Assembly (NCBI RefSeq): GCF_022012295.1 | Contig: NZ_JAKLTN010000001.1 | Coordinates: 1,240,001-1,304,000 of the forward strand | Direction of reading: 5' to 3' | Origin: Dechloromonas hankyongensis | Lineage (GTDB): Bacteria > Pseudomonadota > Gammaproteobacteria > Burkholderiales > Rhodocyclaceae | Length of the DNA stretch: 64,000 nt | Part shown: positions 1 through 9,415 of the stretch, piece after piece | Layout of the letters: each line of letters opens with the position of its first letter | Position numbering within the stretch: the first letter of the stretch is position 1 | Program-made: the position numbers and the translations under genes | The notes under the pieces: model-generated | The model's database searches: none | Seen by the model: the letters and a program-made list of their open reading frames with translations, nothing else | Told to the model about the DNA's origin: nothing

Positions 1-217
1 GCTGTTTGCCGACCACGCCCAGGCCACGTACTTCCTGCACCTCGTTGTTGGCGTCGGTGATGATCCAGTGCCGGGAAATCAGCTGGGCAGGCACTTCGCC
101 GATGTTCCTGATGGCGATTGTGTAGGCAAAGATGTAGCGGTCATTTTCCGGGTCGGATTGATCCGGGATGAATTGCGGCTGGGGACTGACTTCGATTCGG
201 TACTTGTTGTCGGGCAT
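1..217 (-). CDS. apaG: ApaG protein, 5' part only
   Basis: The reverse strand from 217 encodes the first 72 residues of an ApaG-type protein, and the gene runs off the left edge. The translation starts [14 protein letters not shown] and contains the family-typical stretches [11 protein letters not shown] and SRHWIITDA followed by EVRGLGVVG. ApaG (Co2+/Mg2+ efflux-associated, FnIII-like beta-sandwich) is a small cytoplasmic protein of about 125 residues, so a little over half is visible. It is divergent from rpe, with only 36 bp between the two start codons. Both promoters must lie in or near that gap or inside the genes. Confidence 0.85.
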   Translation of the reverse strand, partial: MPDNKYRIEVSPQPQFIPDQSDPENDRYIFAYTIAIRNIGEVPAQLISRHWIITDANNEVQEVRGLGVVGKQ

Positions 218-253
218 GGGATAATTTCGTTCGTTATTGTTCAGGAAAGCATC

Positions 254-955
254 ATGTCAGCCAAAGATTACGTCATTGCACCGAGCATTCTGTCCGCCAA
301 CTTCGCCAAACTGGGCGAGGAGGTGGCCAACGTCATCGCCTCGGGGGCCGACTGGATTCACTTTGACGTGATGGACAACCATTATGTTCCCAACCTGACC
401 ATCGGCCCGCTGGTTTGTGAAGCCATCCGGCCGTGCACCGCGGCGCCGATCGACGTGCACCTGATGGTCAAGCCGGTGGACCGCATCATCCCCGATTTCA
501 TCAAGGCCGGGGCCAACATCATCACCTTCCACCCGGAAGCCTCCGAACACATCGACCGCAGCCTGTCGCTGATCCGCGACGGCGGCTGTCAGGGCGGCCT
601 GGTCTTCAATCCCGCCACCCCGCTCGATTACCTGGACTACGTCTTGGATAAGATCGATGTCGTGCTGCTGATGAGCGTCAACCCCGGTTTCGGCGGCCAG
701 AAGTTCATTCCCGGCACGCTGGCCAAGGCACGCCAGGCCCGCGCCAAGCTCGACGCCTATGAGCAGCAGAGCGGCCGGCGCATCCGCCTCGAAATCGACG
801 GTGGCGTGAACACCGCCAACATCGCCGAGATCGCCCGCGCCGGGGTCGATGCTTTCGTCGCCGGGTCGGCCGTCTATGGCGCCGGCAAGGACAGCGATCC
901 GCATCGCTACGATTCCATCGTCGGCGCCTTGCGCGCCGAGTTGGCCAAGGTCTGA
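254..955 (+). CDS. rpe: Ribulose-phosphate 3-epimerase
   Basis: A 233-residue TIM-barrel epimerase that interconverts ribulose-5-phosphate and xylulose-5-phosphate in the pentose phosphate and Calvin cycles. The protein begins [21 protein letters not shown], the usual family N-terminus, so I start at 254 although the frame is open upstream to 68. Metal and catalytic residues are visible: D38 in [12 protein letters not shown]69 in VHLMV and D182 in EIDGGVN. The phosphate-binding [10 protein letters not shown] loop is also present. Length matches the family (about 220-235). It is divergent from apaG. In many betaproteobacteria rpe is followed closely by gph and trpE; here the alpha-2-macroglobulin/pbpC pair sits between rpe and gph. 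Confidence 0.96.
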   Translation: MSAKDYVIAPSILSANFAKLGEEVANVIASGADWIHFDVMDNHYVPNLTIGPLVCEAIRPCTAAPIDVHLMVKPVDRIIPDFIKAGANIITFHPEASEHIDRSLSLIRDGGCQGGLVFNPATPLDYLDYVLDKIDVVLLMSVNPGFGGQKFIPGTLAKARQARAKLDAYEQQSGRRIRLEIDGGVNTANIAEIARAGVDAFVAGSAVYGAGKDSDPHRYDSIVGALRAELAKV

Positions 956-1062
956 GGTCGGCAACGGGCAGGGCGCCACGCCCCGCCTAGATCAATGTCA
1001 TAATTCGCGGCCAGGCTTTTGCCTGAAGAGTCTTCTTTCCTTTCATCCATGAGGGGCCGTCG

Positions 1063-4000
1063 ATGTCGTTTCCATCCCTGCGACTGAATTTCCGGGTTGT
1101 CGCCCTGCTGCTGGTGGCGCTCGCCGCCATCGCCGCCGTCCTGCACTTTGTCTCGCCGCTGACCGGCGACGGTGCGAATCCGGCGGATAGCGGCCCCTTC
1201 CAGATCGCCGATGTCGCCAACCGCGATTTCGAAGGCTCGCCGGCCCTGGCCATCAGCTTCACCCATCCGATGAGCAGCCGGGGTGGCTACGACGAGCAGA
1301 TCCAGGTCTTCGAAATGCCGGCGCGCGCCGGGGATGGCGCAAAACAGCGTGACGAGGCAGACGAGGAAGAGGGCTACGGTGACAGCTCGACCCCGGTTGC
1401 CAATCCGCAGGTCAGCACCAAGCCGGAAGACGTCAGGACCGAGGGCGGCAAGCTGGTCAAGGGCGCCTGGGTGGTCGGCGACAATCCGCGCCTCCTGTAC
1501 TTCCCGCACATCAAGCCACAAACCCGCTACGTGCTGCGCATCGCGGCCGGCCTGCCGTCGGCCGGTGGCCAGAAACTGAACGAGGAAGGGCGCTATTCCG
1601 TCCTCACTGCCACCGTGTCGCCGGCCTACTATTTCGCCAGCCGCGGCATGGTCCTGCCCGCCAAGCAGAACGGCGGGCTGCCCGTGGTCACTGTCAATGT
1701 GCCGGAAGTCGACATCCAGTTCCTGCGCGTCAAGCCCGACCAGTTGCCGCGTTTCCTCGACAAGGTGATCAGCGGGCCGCGCAAGCCGCCGAACCGCCGC
1801 CAGGACGACGACGGCGAATACGATTACGAAGAAGGCTACGACTGGCGCGCCACCGACCTCAAGGGCGCCGTCAACAACTGGTCGCTCGATGCCCTGCACA
1901 AGCTGACCGACAGCGTTTTCGTCGGCCGCTTCCTGACCGAGCAGAAGGCGAACAAGCGCAACGTCACCTTCATTCCGGTCGAGGACATCAAGGAATTGCG
2001 CGAGCCCGGCATCTACATCGCGGTGATGAGCCAGCCAAACCGCTTCCGCTACGATTACCAGGTAACCTATTTCTACGTCAGCGACCTCGGTCTCGCTACC
2101 CGGCTGTTCACCAAGGGCGCCGACGCCTACGTCAGTTCGCTGAGCAGCGGCAAGGCCGTTTCCGGCGTCGAGGTCAGCTGGCTGGATGAGAATGCCAAGG
2201 TCGTCGCCCGTGCCGAGACCGATAGCACCGGCCGTGCGGCATTTGTCGAACGCCCGGCCAGCGCCCGCGTCGTGGTTGCTCGCCAGGGGCAGCAGGTGTC
2301 GATGATCACCCTCAAGGAACCGGCGCTCGACCTGTCCGAATATGACGTGGCCGGCCTGCCCGGCCGCCCGGTGCGCTTGTTCGCTTATTCCGGGCGCAAT
2401 CTCTACCGGCCGGGCGAGAAATTCGCGCTGTCGGTCCACGCCCGCGATGCCGACGGACGGCCGGTGGCGCCGCAGCCCATCCAGGCCATCCTGCGCCGGC
2501 CGGATGGTAAAAGCCAGTTCACGGCCACCTGGCAGCCCGACCCCAAGCTCCCCGGCTACTACCAGAGCACTATCGACTTGCCGGTCGATGCGCCGACCGG
2601 TTTCTGGACGCTGGAATTGCGCGCCGACCCGGCCGACAAGCAGGCGACGACCAGCTACCGCTTCGGCGTCGAGGAATTCCTGCCCGAGCGCATGAAGCTC
2701 GACCTGTCCAGCCAGCAGGCCTCCGTGGCGCCGGACGACACGCTGAACATCGCCGTCAAGGGCGCCTACCTGTACGGCGCGCCGGCGGCCGGCAACCAGT
2801 TGCTTGGTGTTGCGGTGTTCGAGCGCCAGAAGAATCCGCTGGCCCAGAAGCTGCCCGGTTTCGAGTTCGGCGATGCCAACGAGGACAGCCAGCGCGAACG
2901 CGTCGAGCTGGAGCAGAACGTCCTCGACGAAAACGGCAATCTGGAGCTGGGTGTCGATCTGTCGCCGGCCCAGGGCAAGCGTTCGCCCTATACGGTACGC
3001 ACCACGCTGAGCCTGCTGGAGAGCGGCGGCCGCCCGGTGGTACGCAATTTCGAACGGGTCATCTGGCCGGCGCCGGTCCTGGTCGGCGTACGGCCGCTGT
3101 TCACCGGCGACTATGCCCGCGAAGGCAGCGTCGCCCAGTTCGAGGTGATCCGCGCCAACGCCGACGGCAAGCTGCACGGCGGCAAGGGCTTGCCGGTTCG
3201 CCTGTTCCGCGAGAACCGCGATTACTACTGGCGTTTCGACGATCAGCGCGGCTGGCATTCCGGCTTTACCGAAACCGACGAGCTGGTCGATACCGCCAGC
3301 GTGAGCGTTCCCGACGGCGGCCGTGGCAAGCTCGGCCTGCCGGTGAAGTACGGCCGCTACCGGCTGGAAATCACCGATCCCGAAACCCGCCAGACGAGCA
3401 AGTATCGTTTCTATGCGGGCTGGAGCGCGCGCAGCGACGAAACCCAGGGCGTCCGTCCGGACCGCGTGGCGCTGAAATTCGACAAGCCCGCCTACCGCGA
3501 CGGCGATACGGCCAGGCTGACCATCACGCCGCCGCATGCCGGCGAGGCGCTGGTCACGGTCGATGGCGACAAGACGCTGTGGGTCAAGCGCACCTCGGTG
3601 TCGGCCGACGGCACCACTCTCGACATTCCGGTCGACAAGGAATGGAAGCGGCATGACCTGTACGTCTCGGTCAGCGTGCTGCGGCCAGGCGGTTCCGGCG
3701 AGAAGGTCACGCCGGCCCGGGCGCTCGGCCTCGCTCACCTGCCGCTCGACCGGGCCGACCGCAAGCTGGCGGTCAGCGTCGAGGCGCCGAAGAAAATGCT
3801 GCCCGAGACCAAGCTCAAGGTGAAGGTCAAGGCTGCCGGCGCGGCCGGCCAGAAAGCCATGGTCACGCTGTCGGCGGTCGATGTCGGCATCCTCAACATC
3901 ACCCGCTTCACGACGCCCGATCCGCACGGCCATTTCTTCGGCAAGCAGCGCTACGGCGCCGATCAGTACGATGTCTACGGCCGCCTGATCGAGAAGATGG

Positions 4001-6192
4001 CCGGCCAGAAGGGCAAGCTGAAGTTTGGCGGCGACGCCGCGCCCAAGGCGACCAAGAGCCTGCCCAAGAAGGTCAGGCTGGTCGACCTGTTCTCCGGGCC
4101 GGTGCAGATGAACGAGCAGGGCGAAGCGGAAGTCGCGCTCGATGTGCCGGATTTCAACGGCACGCTGCGCCTGATGGCCGTTGTCGCCGCACCCGACCGC
4201 TTCGGCAGCGCCGAGGCGGAAACCGTGGTCGCCGCGCCGCTGGTCGCCGAGCTGATGACGCCGCGTTTCCTGACGGTCGGCGACAATGCCACCATCGCGC
4301 TCGATCTGCACAACCTGTCGGGCGAAGCGCAAAAGCTCAAGGTCCGCGTCATCAACGGCGATGGGCTGAAGATCCAGAATGCCGAGCGCGAAATCGATCT
4401 CAAGGACCAGCAGAAGCAGACTTTGCGCTTCGGCGTCGAGGCCGGAAACGCCTTCGGCCTGGCCGATGTGCGCGTCGCCGTGAGCAGCGCCGCCGGCCTC
4501 AAGCTGGAGCGCAGCTTCGGCCTGCAGGTCCAGGCCGCCACGCCGCAGCAACAGATCCTGAAGCTGCTGGCGGTCGGCCCCGGCGAAAGCGTCGACATCA
4601 AGGAAGTGGAACTCGGCGGCTTCGTCCGCAGCACCGTCCAGGCGCATCTGCTCATTTCCGACAAGGCGCCGATCGATGTGCGTGGTGCCATCCAGGGACT
4701 GCTGACCTACCCCTACGGCTGCGCCGAGCAGACGACGTCGACCGCCTATCCGCATGTCTTCGTCGATGAGGAAGGCGCCCGCCTGTTCGGCCTCAAGCCC
4801 TACAGCCGCGAGCAACGCGCCGACATGCTCGACAAGGTCATCGCCCGCCTCGGTGCCATGCAGGCGCCCAACGGCGGCTTCAGCTTGTGGGGCAACGTTT
4901 CCGAATACCAGTACTGGCTGTCGGCCTACGTCTCCAACTTCCTGCTCGATGCCCGCGAGCAGGGCTTCTCGGTGCCCGAGGCCATGCAGAAGAACGCCAT
5001 GGATTTCCTGCTCAAGAACCTGCAGGAAGGGGCGGCCGGCTTGCCCAGCGGCAAAGTGACGTACCGCGACAATGGCTGGCAGGACTACCGCTTTGCCGGT
5101 TCCGGCCGTTTCGGGGTGCTCGCCTACGGCGGCTATGTGCTGGCCCGCGAGTCGAAGGCGCCGCTGTCCACCCTGCGCCAGATGTTCGAATTGCGCGAAC
5201 AGGCCCACTCCGGGCTGGCCCTGGTCCATCTCGGCCTTGCCCTCAAGCTGATGGGCGACGAGACGCGGGCGCAGACGGCGCTGGCCGAAGGGGTGAAGAA
5301 GAGCCGCGATACCGGCTACTGGTGGGGCGATTACGGCAGTCCGCTGCGCGATGCGGCACTGTCCTTCGCGCTGCTCGAACGCCACAAGCTCAAGGTGGAG
5401 GGCAAGGACAATCTGGTGGCCGTGGCCGCTGCCGAGCTGGGCAAGAACCGCTACACCAGCACGCAGGAGAAGCTGGCGCTCTTCCTGCTCGGCCGCCAGT
5501 TCGCCGGCCAGCGTGAAGGCGACACCGCCTGGACCGCCGAGTTGGCGGGCAAGGAGCGTCCGGAAAACCTGAGCGCCACCGGCAGCGTGATCCGGTCGCT
5601 GAGTGCGGAGGCGCTGCAGGGCGGCTGGCGCGTCAAGAATACGCACAAGGAAAAGCTCTATCTGCAACTGAGCCTGAGCGGCAACCCGGCCAAGATGCCG
5701 GCCAATCGCGACGACGCCATTGCCTTGTCGCGCGACCTGTTCGAGGCCGACGGCAAGCCGATGAAGCCGCGCGTGCTGCGCGTCGGCGAATCGGTCATCG
5801 TCCGCATCAATGTCAATCCGCGCAGCTGGGTCAATACCGGCATGGTGGTCGACCGCATTCCGGCCGGCCTGGAGATCGAGAACCTGAACCTGGCGCAGGG
5901 CGAGGGCATCGCCAGCACGCTGATCGACAACGTCAATCCGGCCGAAGCGATGCGCGATCCGCGCATCCAGCATGTCGAGTTCCGCGACGACCGTTTTGTC
6001 GTCGCCGCCCGTTTGCAGGGCAAGCTCGCCCTGTTCTACCGGGCGCGCGTGGTCACCCCCGGCAAGTTCGTCTTCCCGCCGATCTACGCCGAGGACATGT
6101 ATCGCCCCGACGTCTATGGCCTGGCCACCGGCGAAGCCACGCTGACGGTCAGCGATGGCAAGGAGGGCAAGGCGGGGGTGGCCAAGCCGTGA
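1063..6192 (+). CDS. Bacterial alpha-2-macroglobulin (YfhM-like, thioester-containing)
   Basis: A 1709-residue protein of the bacterial alpha-2-macroglobulin family, which traps foreign proteases in the periplasm. It has an N-terminal hydrophobic segment (residues about 10-32) but no lipobox cysteine, so it looks anchored by an uncleaved signal rather than lipidated like E. coli YfhM. The thioester motif CAEQ is intact at residues 1220-1223, preceded by YPYG. MG (macroglobulin) domains fill the first 1000 residues and a helical thioester domain follows. Two acidic, low-complexity stretches lie near residues 88-112 and 245-265. It overlaps pbpC, the classic partner that repairs peptidoglycan; the pair is thought to act together in envelope defence. 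Confidence 0.93.
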   Translation: MSFPSLRLNFRVVALLLVALAAIAAVLHFVSPLTGDGANPADSGPFQIADVANRDFEGSPALAISFTHPMSSRGGYDEQIQVFEMPARAGDGAKQRDEADEEEGYGDSSTPVANPQVSTKPEDVRTEGGKLVKGAWVVGDNPRLLYFPHIKPQTRYVLRIAAGLPSAGGQKLNEEGRYSVLTATVSPAYYFASRGMVLPAKQNGGLPVVTVNVPEVDIQFLRVKPDQLPRFLDKVISGPRKPPNRRQDDDGEYDYEEGYDWRATDLKGAVNNWSLDALHKLTDSVFVGRFLTEQKANKRNVTFIPVEDIKELREPGIYIAVMSQPNRFRYDYQVTYFYVSDLGLATRLFTKGADAYVSSLSSGKAVSGVEVSWLDENAKVVARAETDSTGRAAFVERPASARVVVARQGQQVSMITLKEPALDLSEYDVAGLPGRPVRLFAYSGRNLYRPGEKFALSVHARDADGRPVAPQPIQAILRRPDGKSQFTATWQPDPKLPGYYQSTIDLPVDAPTGFWTLELRADPADKQATTSYRFGVEEFLPERMKLDLSSQQASVAPDDTLNIAVKGAYLYGAPAAGNQLLGVAVFERQKNPLAQKLPGFEFGDANEDSQRERVELEQNVLDENGNLELGVDLSPAQGKRSPYTVRTTLSLLESGGRPVVRNFERVIWPAPVLVGVRPLFTGDYAREGSVAQFEVIRANADGKLHGGKGLPVRLFRENRDYYWRFDDQRGWHSGFTETDELVDTASVSVPDGGRGKLGLPVKYGRYRLEITDPETRQTSKYRFYAGWSARSDETQGVRPDRVALKFDKPAYRDGDTARLTITPPHAGEALVTVDGDKTLWVKRTSVSADGTTLDIPVDKEWKRHDLYVSVSVLRPGGSGEKVTPARALGLAHLPLDRADRKLAVSVEAPKKMLPETKLKVKVKAAGAAGQKAMVTLSAVDVGILNITRFTTPDPHGHFFGKQRYGADQYDVYGRLIEKMAGQKGKLKFGGDAAPKATKSLPKKVRLVDLFSGPVQMNEQGEAEVALDVPDFNGTLRLMAVVAAPDRFGSAEAETVVAAPLVAELMTPRFLTVGDNATIALDLHNLSGEAQKLKVRVINGDGLKIQNAEREIDLKDQQKQTLRFGVEAGNAFGLADVRVAVSSAAGLKLERSFGLQVQAATPQQQILKLLAVGPGESVDIKEVELGGFVRSTVQAHLLISDKAPIDVRGAIQGLLTYPYGCAEQTTSTAYPHVFVDEEGARLFGLKPYSREQRADMLDKVIARLGAMQAPNGGFSLWGNVSEYQYWLSAYVSNFLLDAREQGFSVPEAMQKNAMDFLLKNLQEGAAGLPSGKVTYRDNGWQDYRFAGSGRFGVLAYGGYVLARESKAPLSTLRQMFELREQAHSGLALVHLGLALKLMGDETRAQTALAEGVKKSRDTGYWWGDYGSPLRDAALSFALLERHKLKVEGKDNLVAVAAAELGKNRYTSTQEKLALFLLGRQFAGQREGDTAWTAELAGKERPENLSATGSVIRSLSAEALQGGWRVKNTHKEKLYLQLSLSGNPAKMPANRDDAIALSRDLFEADGKPMKPRVLRVGESVIVRINVNPRSWVNTGMVVDRIPAGLEIENLNLAQGEGIASTLIDNVNPAEAMRDPRIQHVEFRDDRFVVAARLQGKLALFYRARVVTPGKFVFPPIYAEDMYRPDVYGLATGEATLTVSDGKEGKAGVAKP

Positions 6193-8551
6193 TGCGGTTG
6201 TGCCGCGCTTGAGCTGGCCGCACATCCGGCGCCAGCGCCTGCATGGCCTGTTGCGCCGGCGCCGGGCCTGGCTGATTGGGCTGGCTTTGCTGCTCGCGCT
6301 GGTCGTTCTCGATGCGGTTTTCCCGCCGCCGGTGCCCGGGCGCGATGCGCCGCATGCCTTGCTCATCGTCGCCCGCGACGGCACGCCGTTGCGGGCCTTT
6401 CCCGATCGCGACCATGTCTGGCGCCATCCGGTCGCGCTCAGTGATGTCTCGCCGCTCTATCTCGCCGCGCTGGAAGGCTATGAAGACCGCTGGTTCCGCT
6501 GGCATCCCGGGGTCAATCCGCTGGCCCTGGCCCGTGCCGGCTGGCAATGGTTGCGCCATGGCGAGATCGTCTCCGGCGGCTCGACGCTGACCATGCAGGT
6601 GGCGCGCATCCTCGAACCGATACCGCGTACGCTGCCCGGCAAGCTGCGGCAGATCGTGCGCGCCGTGCAGCTCGAAGCGCATTACTCCAAGGACGAAATT
6701 CTCGGCATCTACGTCAATTACGCGCCGATGGGCGGCGTCCTCGAAGGCGTCGAGGCGGCCAGCCGGGCCTATCTCGGCAAGCCGGCCCGGCGCTTGAGCC
6801 ATGCCGATGCCGCGTTGCTCGCCGTGCTGCCGCAGGCGCCGTCCCGCCTGCGCCCGGACCGCCAGCCGGCGCGCGCTCGCCAGGCGCGCGACAAGGTGCT
6901 GCAGCGCATGGCCGGCGTGTGGTCGGCCGCCGACATCGGCGATGCGCTGCAGGAGCCAGTGGTCGCCCAGACCGTGCGCGATCCGCTGCTGGCGCCGCTG
7001 CTGGCTGAACGGCTGCGCAAGGAGGCGGCTGGGCGCCAGCGCATCGATACCACGCTCGATGCCCAGGCCCAGCAGACGGTCGAATTGCTGCTCGCCAACC
7101 GCCTGGCCGGCTTGCCGCCCCGCGTCTCGATGGCCGTCCTGGTCGTCGACAACGAGACGCTGGAAGTGCGGGCCTACGCCGGTTCGGCCGATTTTTCCGA
7201 TGCCGACCGCTTCGCCCATGTCGACATGGTGCGCGCCTCGCGCTCGCCGGGTTCCACGCTCAAGCCCTTCCTCTACGGCCTGGCCATCGACGAGGGGCTG
7301 ATCCACTCCGAATCCCTGCTCGGCGACGTGCCGCAATCCTTCGGCGGCTACCAGCCGGGCAATTTCCAGCAAAGCTTCCACGGGCCGGTCAGCGTTTCCG
7401 AAGCGCTGACCAAGTCGCTCAACGTGCCGGCCGTCGAAGTACTCGACCGCCTCGACCCGAACCGCTTCGTCGCCGCCTTGCGCCGGGGCGGCCTGAAGCT
7501 CGATTTCCCCAAGGGCGAGTCGCCTAACCTGGCGGTCATCCTCGGCGGTGCGGGGACGACCCTCGAACAGCTGGTCGGCGCCTACACCGCCTTTGCCCGC
7601 CAAGGGGTTTCCGGCAAGCCGCGCTATACGCCGGAGGCACCCAGGGTCGAGCAGCGCATGCTGTCGGCGGGGGCGGCCTTCATCATCCGCGACATACTCG
7701 AATCCGGCGGTCCGGTCGGCCGCGCCGTCGAGGCCGGCAGCGGCATTCGGCGCGGCATCGCGTGGAAGACCGGGACCAGCTTCGGTTTTCGCGATGCCTG
7801 GTCGATCGGCGTGTCCGACCGCCTGACCGTCGGCGTGTGGATCGGCCGCCCGGACGGCACGCCCAATCCTGGCTTCTTCGGAGCCAATATCGCGGCCCCG
7901 CTGCTGGTCGATATCTTCAGCGCCCTCGATCAGCAGGCGCCGGCCCAGCGGACGCCTCCGCTGTCGGTGCGCCAGGAGAAAATCTGCTGGCCACTCGGTA
8001 CCCGCTACGATCCGGCCGAGGAAGGGCTGTGTCAGCGGCAGGCCCTGGCTTGGCTGCTCAACGACACCGCGCCGCCGACTTTTGCCGACCGCTTGCGCAG
8101 CGGCGAGGCGCGCTACAGCTACGAAGTCGATGCTCGCAGCGGCTTGCGCACCACGGCAGAATGCACCGACCGACCGCGCCGGAAGATCGACGCTGTGCGC
8201 TGGCCGGCGGCGCTTGAGCCATGGCTGGGCGGTGATTTGGCGCGCAAGGCCCTGCCGCCGGCCTGGGACCCCGCCTGCCGGCGACAGTCCGACCCGGAAG
8301 CCGGCTTGCGCATTTCCGGCGTTACCTCTGGCGAAGTGATCAAGCGCGTTCGCCCCGATCAGGACCCTGTCCTGCGCCTGGAAGTCCGTGGCCAGCGCGG
8401 GCCGGTGTATTGGCTGATCAATGGTCGGTTGGCCGGCCATCGCCCGGCGCACCTGCCCTTCATCCATCGCCTGAGCGAGTCGGGGCGGGTTGATATCACG
8501 GTCATGGACGAGCAGGGGCGCTTCGACCGGGTCAGCTTCAGCGTTCGTTAA
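6155..8551 (+). CDS. pbpC: Penicillin-binding protein 1C (bifunctional transglycosylase/transpeptidase)
   Basis: A 798-residue class A PBP. An N-terminal membrane anchor (about residues 40-57) is followed by a GT51 glycosyltransferase with EGYEDRWFRWHPG and GGSTLTMQ (from residue 141). The penicillin-binding domain carries STLK with nucleophile S367, SLN, and KTG starting at K538. The C-terminal ~90 residues match the PbpC-specific BiPBP_C beta domain. It polymerises and cross-links peptidoglycan at the inner membrane. The ATG at 6155 lies inside the upstream gene (38-nt overlap) and has no clear ribosome site; GTG 6200 or TTG 6209 are alternative starts. It is translationally coupled to the alpha-2-macroglobulin gene. 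Confidence 0.93.
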   Translation: MARRARRGWPSRDAVVPRLSWPHIRRQRLHGLLRRRRAWLIGLALLLALVVLDAVFPPPVPGRDAPHALLIVARDGTPLRAFPDRDHVWRHPVALSDVSPLYLAALEGYEDRWFRWHPGVNPLALARAGWQWLRHGEIVSGGSTLTMQVARILEPIPRTLPGKLRQIVRAVQLEAHYSKDEILGIYVNYAPMGGVLEGVEAASRAYLGKPARRLSHADAALLAVLPQAPSRLRPDRQPARARQARDKVLQRMAGVWSAADIGDALQEPVVAQTVRDPLLAPLLAERLRKEAAGRQRIDTTLDAQAQQTVELLLANRLAGLPPRVSMAVLVVDNETLEVRAYAGSADFSDADRFAHVDMVRASRSPGSTLKPFLYGLAIDEGLIHSESLLGDVPQSFGGYQPGNFQQSFHGPVSVSEALTKSLNVPAVEVLDRLDPNRFVAALRRGGLKLDFPKGESPNLAVILGGAGTTLEQLVGAYTAFARQGVSGKPRYTPEAPRVEQRMLSAGAAFIIRDILESGGPVGRAVEAGSGIRRGIAWKTGTSFGFRDAWSIGVSDRLTVGVWIGRPDGTPNPGFFGANIAAPLLVDIFSALDQQAPAQRTPPLSVRQEKICWPLGTRYDPAEEGLCQRQALAWLLNDTAPPTFADRLRSGEARYSYEVDARSGLRTTAECTDRPRRKIDAVRWPAALEPWLGGDLARKALPPAWDPACRRQSDPEAGLRISGVTSGEVIKRVRPDQDPVLRLEVRGQRGPVYWLINGRLAGHRPAHLPFIHRLSESGRVDITVMDEQGRFDRVSFSVR

Positions 8552-8604
8552 CTGTCCGCCACGGTGCCCGCTATATACTCGCGGCTGACCCCTTAGCCCT
8601 CCGG

Positions 8605-9285
8605 ATGACTGCCATGCATTTCCAATCCGTCACCTTCGATCTCGACGGCACCTTGCTCGATACCATTGCCGATCTCGCCGAGGCCTGCCGTCTGATGCTC
8701 GACGAAGTCGGCGCCCCGCAACGCACCCAGGCCGAGGTGCACAGTTTCGTCGGCAAGGGCATGGCCGTGCTCGTCGAACGCTGCCTGACGCACGACAAGG
8801 CGCCGACCGCCGAGGCGCTGCACGCCGCCATCGAATCGTTCAAGCGCCATTACACCGAGGTCAATGGCCGTTTCACCCAGGTCTACCCGGGTGTCATCGA
8901 GGGCCTCCAAGCGTGGAAAGCCGGCGGCCTGAAAATGGGCGTGGTGACCAACAAGCCGGGCATGTTCACCGAGGCGCTGCTCGAACGCATGGGGATGGCC
9001 GACTATTTTGACGTCGTCGTCTCCGGCGACACTACGGCGCACAAGAAGCCGCACCCGGAGCCCATCCTGCATGCCTGCCGCCTGTTCGGCGTGCGCCCGG
9101 ATCGCAATCTGCATATCGGCGATTCGGAAAACGACATCCACGCCGCCCGCGCCGCCGGCTGCCCAACCTACTGCGTGCCGTACGGCTACAACGAGGGCAA
9201 GCCGGTGGACAGTGCCGATTGCGATGCGCTAGTATCCGACCTGTTTGCCGCCCACCGGCAGGCGCTCACTTTCAAGACCTCCTGA
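8605..9285 (+). CDS. gph: Phosphoglycolate phosphatase (HAD family)
   Basis: A 226-residue HAD-superfamily hydrolase that dephosphorylates 2-phosphoglycolate. Motif I is FDLDGTLLDT near residue 12, motif II is VVTNK, motif III is the Lys in KKPHPEP, and motif IV is GDSENDIHAARAAG. A second in-frame ATG at 8614 could also be used. The order gph then trpE is common in betaproteobacteria. The 3' end of this gene appears to contain the trpE promoter. Confidence 0.93.
   Translation: MTAMHFQSVTFDLDGTLLDTIADLAEACRLMLDEVGAPQRTQAEVHSFVGKGMAVLVERCLTHDKAPTAEALHAAIESFKRHYTEVNGRFTQVYPGVIEGLQAWKAGGLKMGVVTNKPGMFTEALLERMGMADYFDVVVSGDTTAHKKPHPEPILHACRLFGVRPDRNLHIGDSENDIHAARAAGCPTYCVPYGYNEGKPVDSADCDALVSDLFAAHRQALTFKTS
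9206..9235 (+). promoter_or_regulatory. Candidate sigma-70 promoter for the trpE leader
   Basis: TGGACA at 9206-9211 and TAGTAT at 9230-9235 are separated by 18 bp, inside the last codons of gph. The predicted transcript would begin near 9242, 48 nt before the Trp-rich leader ORF. It is inferred by eye and the -10 is only a 4/6 match. Confidence 0.35.
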
Positions 9286-9289
9286 CGAA

Positions 9290-9346
9290 ATGACGACCTT
9301 GCATCACTGGAACATCGAGCTTCGTTGGCGCCGCTGGCGTCCCTGA
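9290..9346 (+). CDS. trpL: Candidate trp leader peptide (18 aa, three Trp)
   Basis: A short ORF between gph and trpE encodes MTTLHHWNIELRWRRWRP and then stops. Three of its 18 residues are Trp, two of them in the cluster WRRW just before the stop. That composition and its position 70 nt before trpE are what is expected of an attenuation leader peptide, where ribosome stalling at Trp codons controls transcription into the biosynthetic gene. A weak Shine-Dalgarno-like AAGACCTCCTG lies upstream. A candidate downstream hairpin with a T run is listed separately. Homology cannot be used at this length, so the call rests on composition and context. Confidence 0.5.
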   Translation: MTTLHHWNIELRWRRWRP

Positions 9347-9358
9347 CCGCTCGTCCGT

Positions 9359-9386
9359 CTGGCGCTACTCCGGCGCACCCAGTTTT
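9359..9386 (+). terminator. Possible trp attenuator hairpin
   Basis: CTG + GCGCT, loop ACTCC, GGCGC + (ACC bulge) CAG, followed by TTTT. The hairpin lies 12 nt after the leader-peptide stop. The 3' arm (9371-9376) can alternatively pair with GCGCCG at 9328-9333 inside the Trp codons, so two exclusive folds exist. I could not derive a classical four-strand attenuator by hand. Confidence 0.25.
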
Positions 9387-9415
9387 GCAACACCCTGTCA
9401 TTTTCGAGGCTTCCC

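Noticed and set aside
907-6384. A 1825-codon open frame on the reverse strand opposite the alpha-2-macroglobulin gene
   Set aside because: It exists because the GC-rich third positions of the real gene suppress stops in the antisense frame. Its translation is low-complexity, without motifs, and the plus-strand protein has clear family signatures.
6149-8467. A long reverse open frame opposite pbpC
   Set aside because: Same antisense effect; the plus strand carries intact GT51 and PBP motifs.
9359-9386. Classical four-strand trp attenuator model
   Set aside because: The alternative pairing I found involves the Trp codons themselves and would predict the wrong response to stalling. Only a leader peptide plus a possible terminator is claimed.
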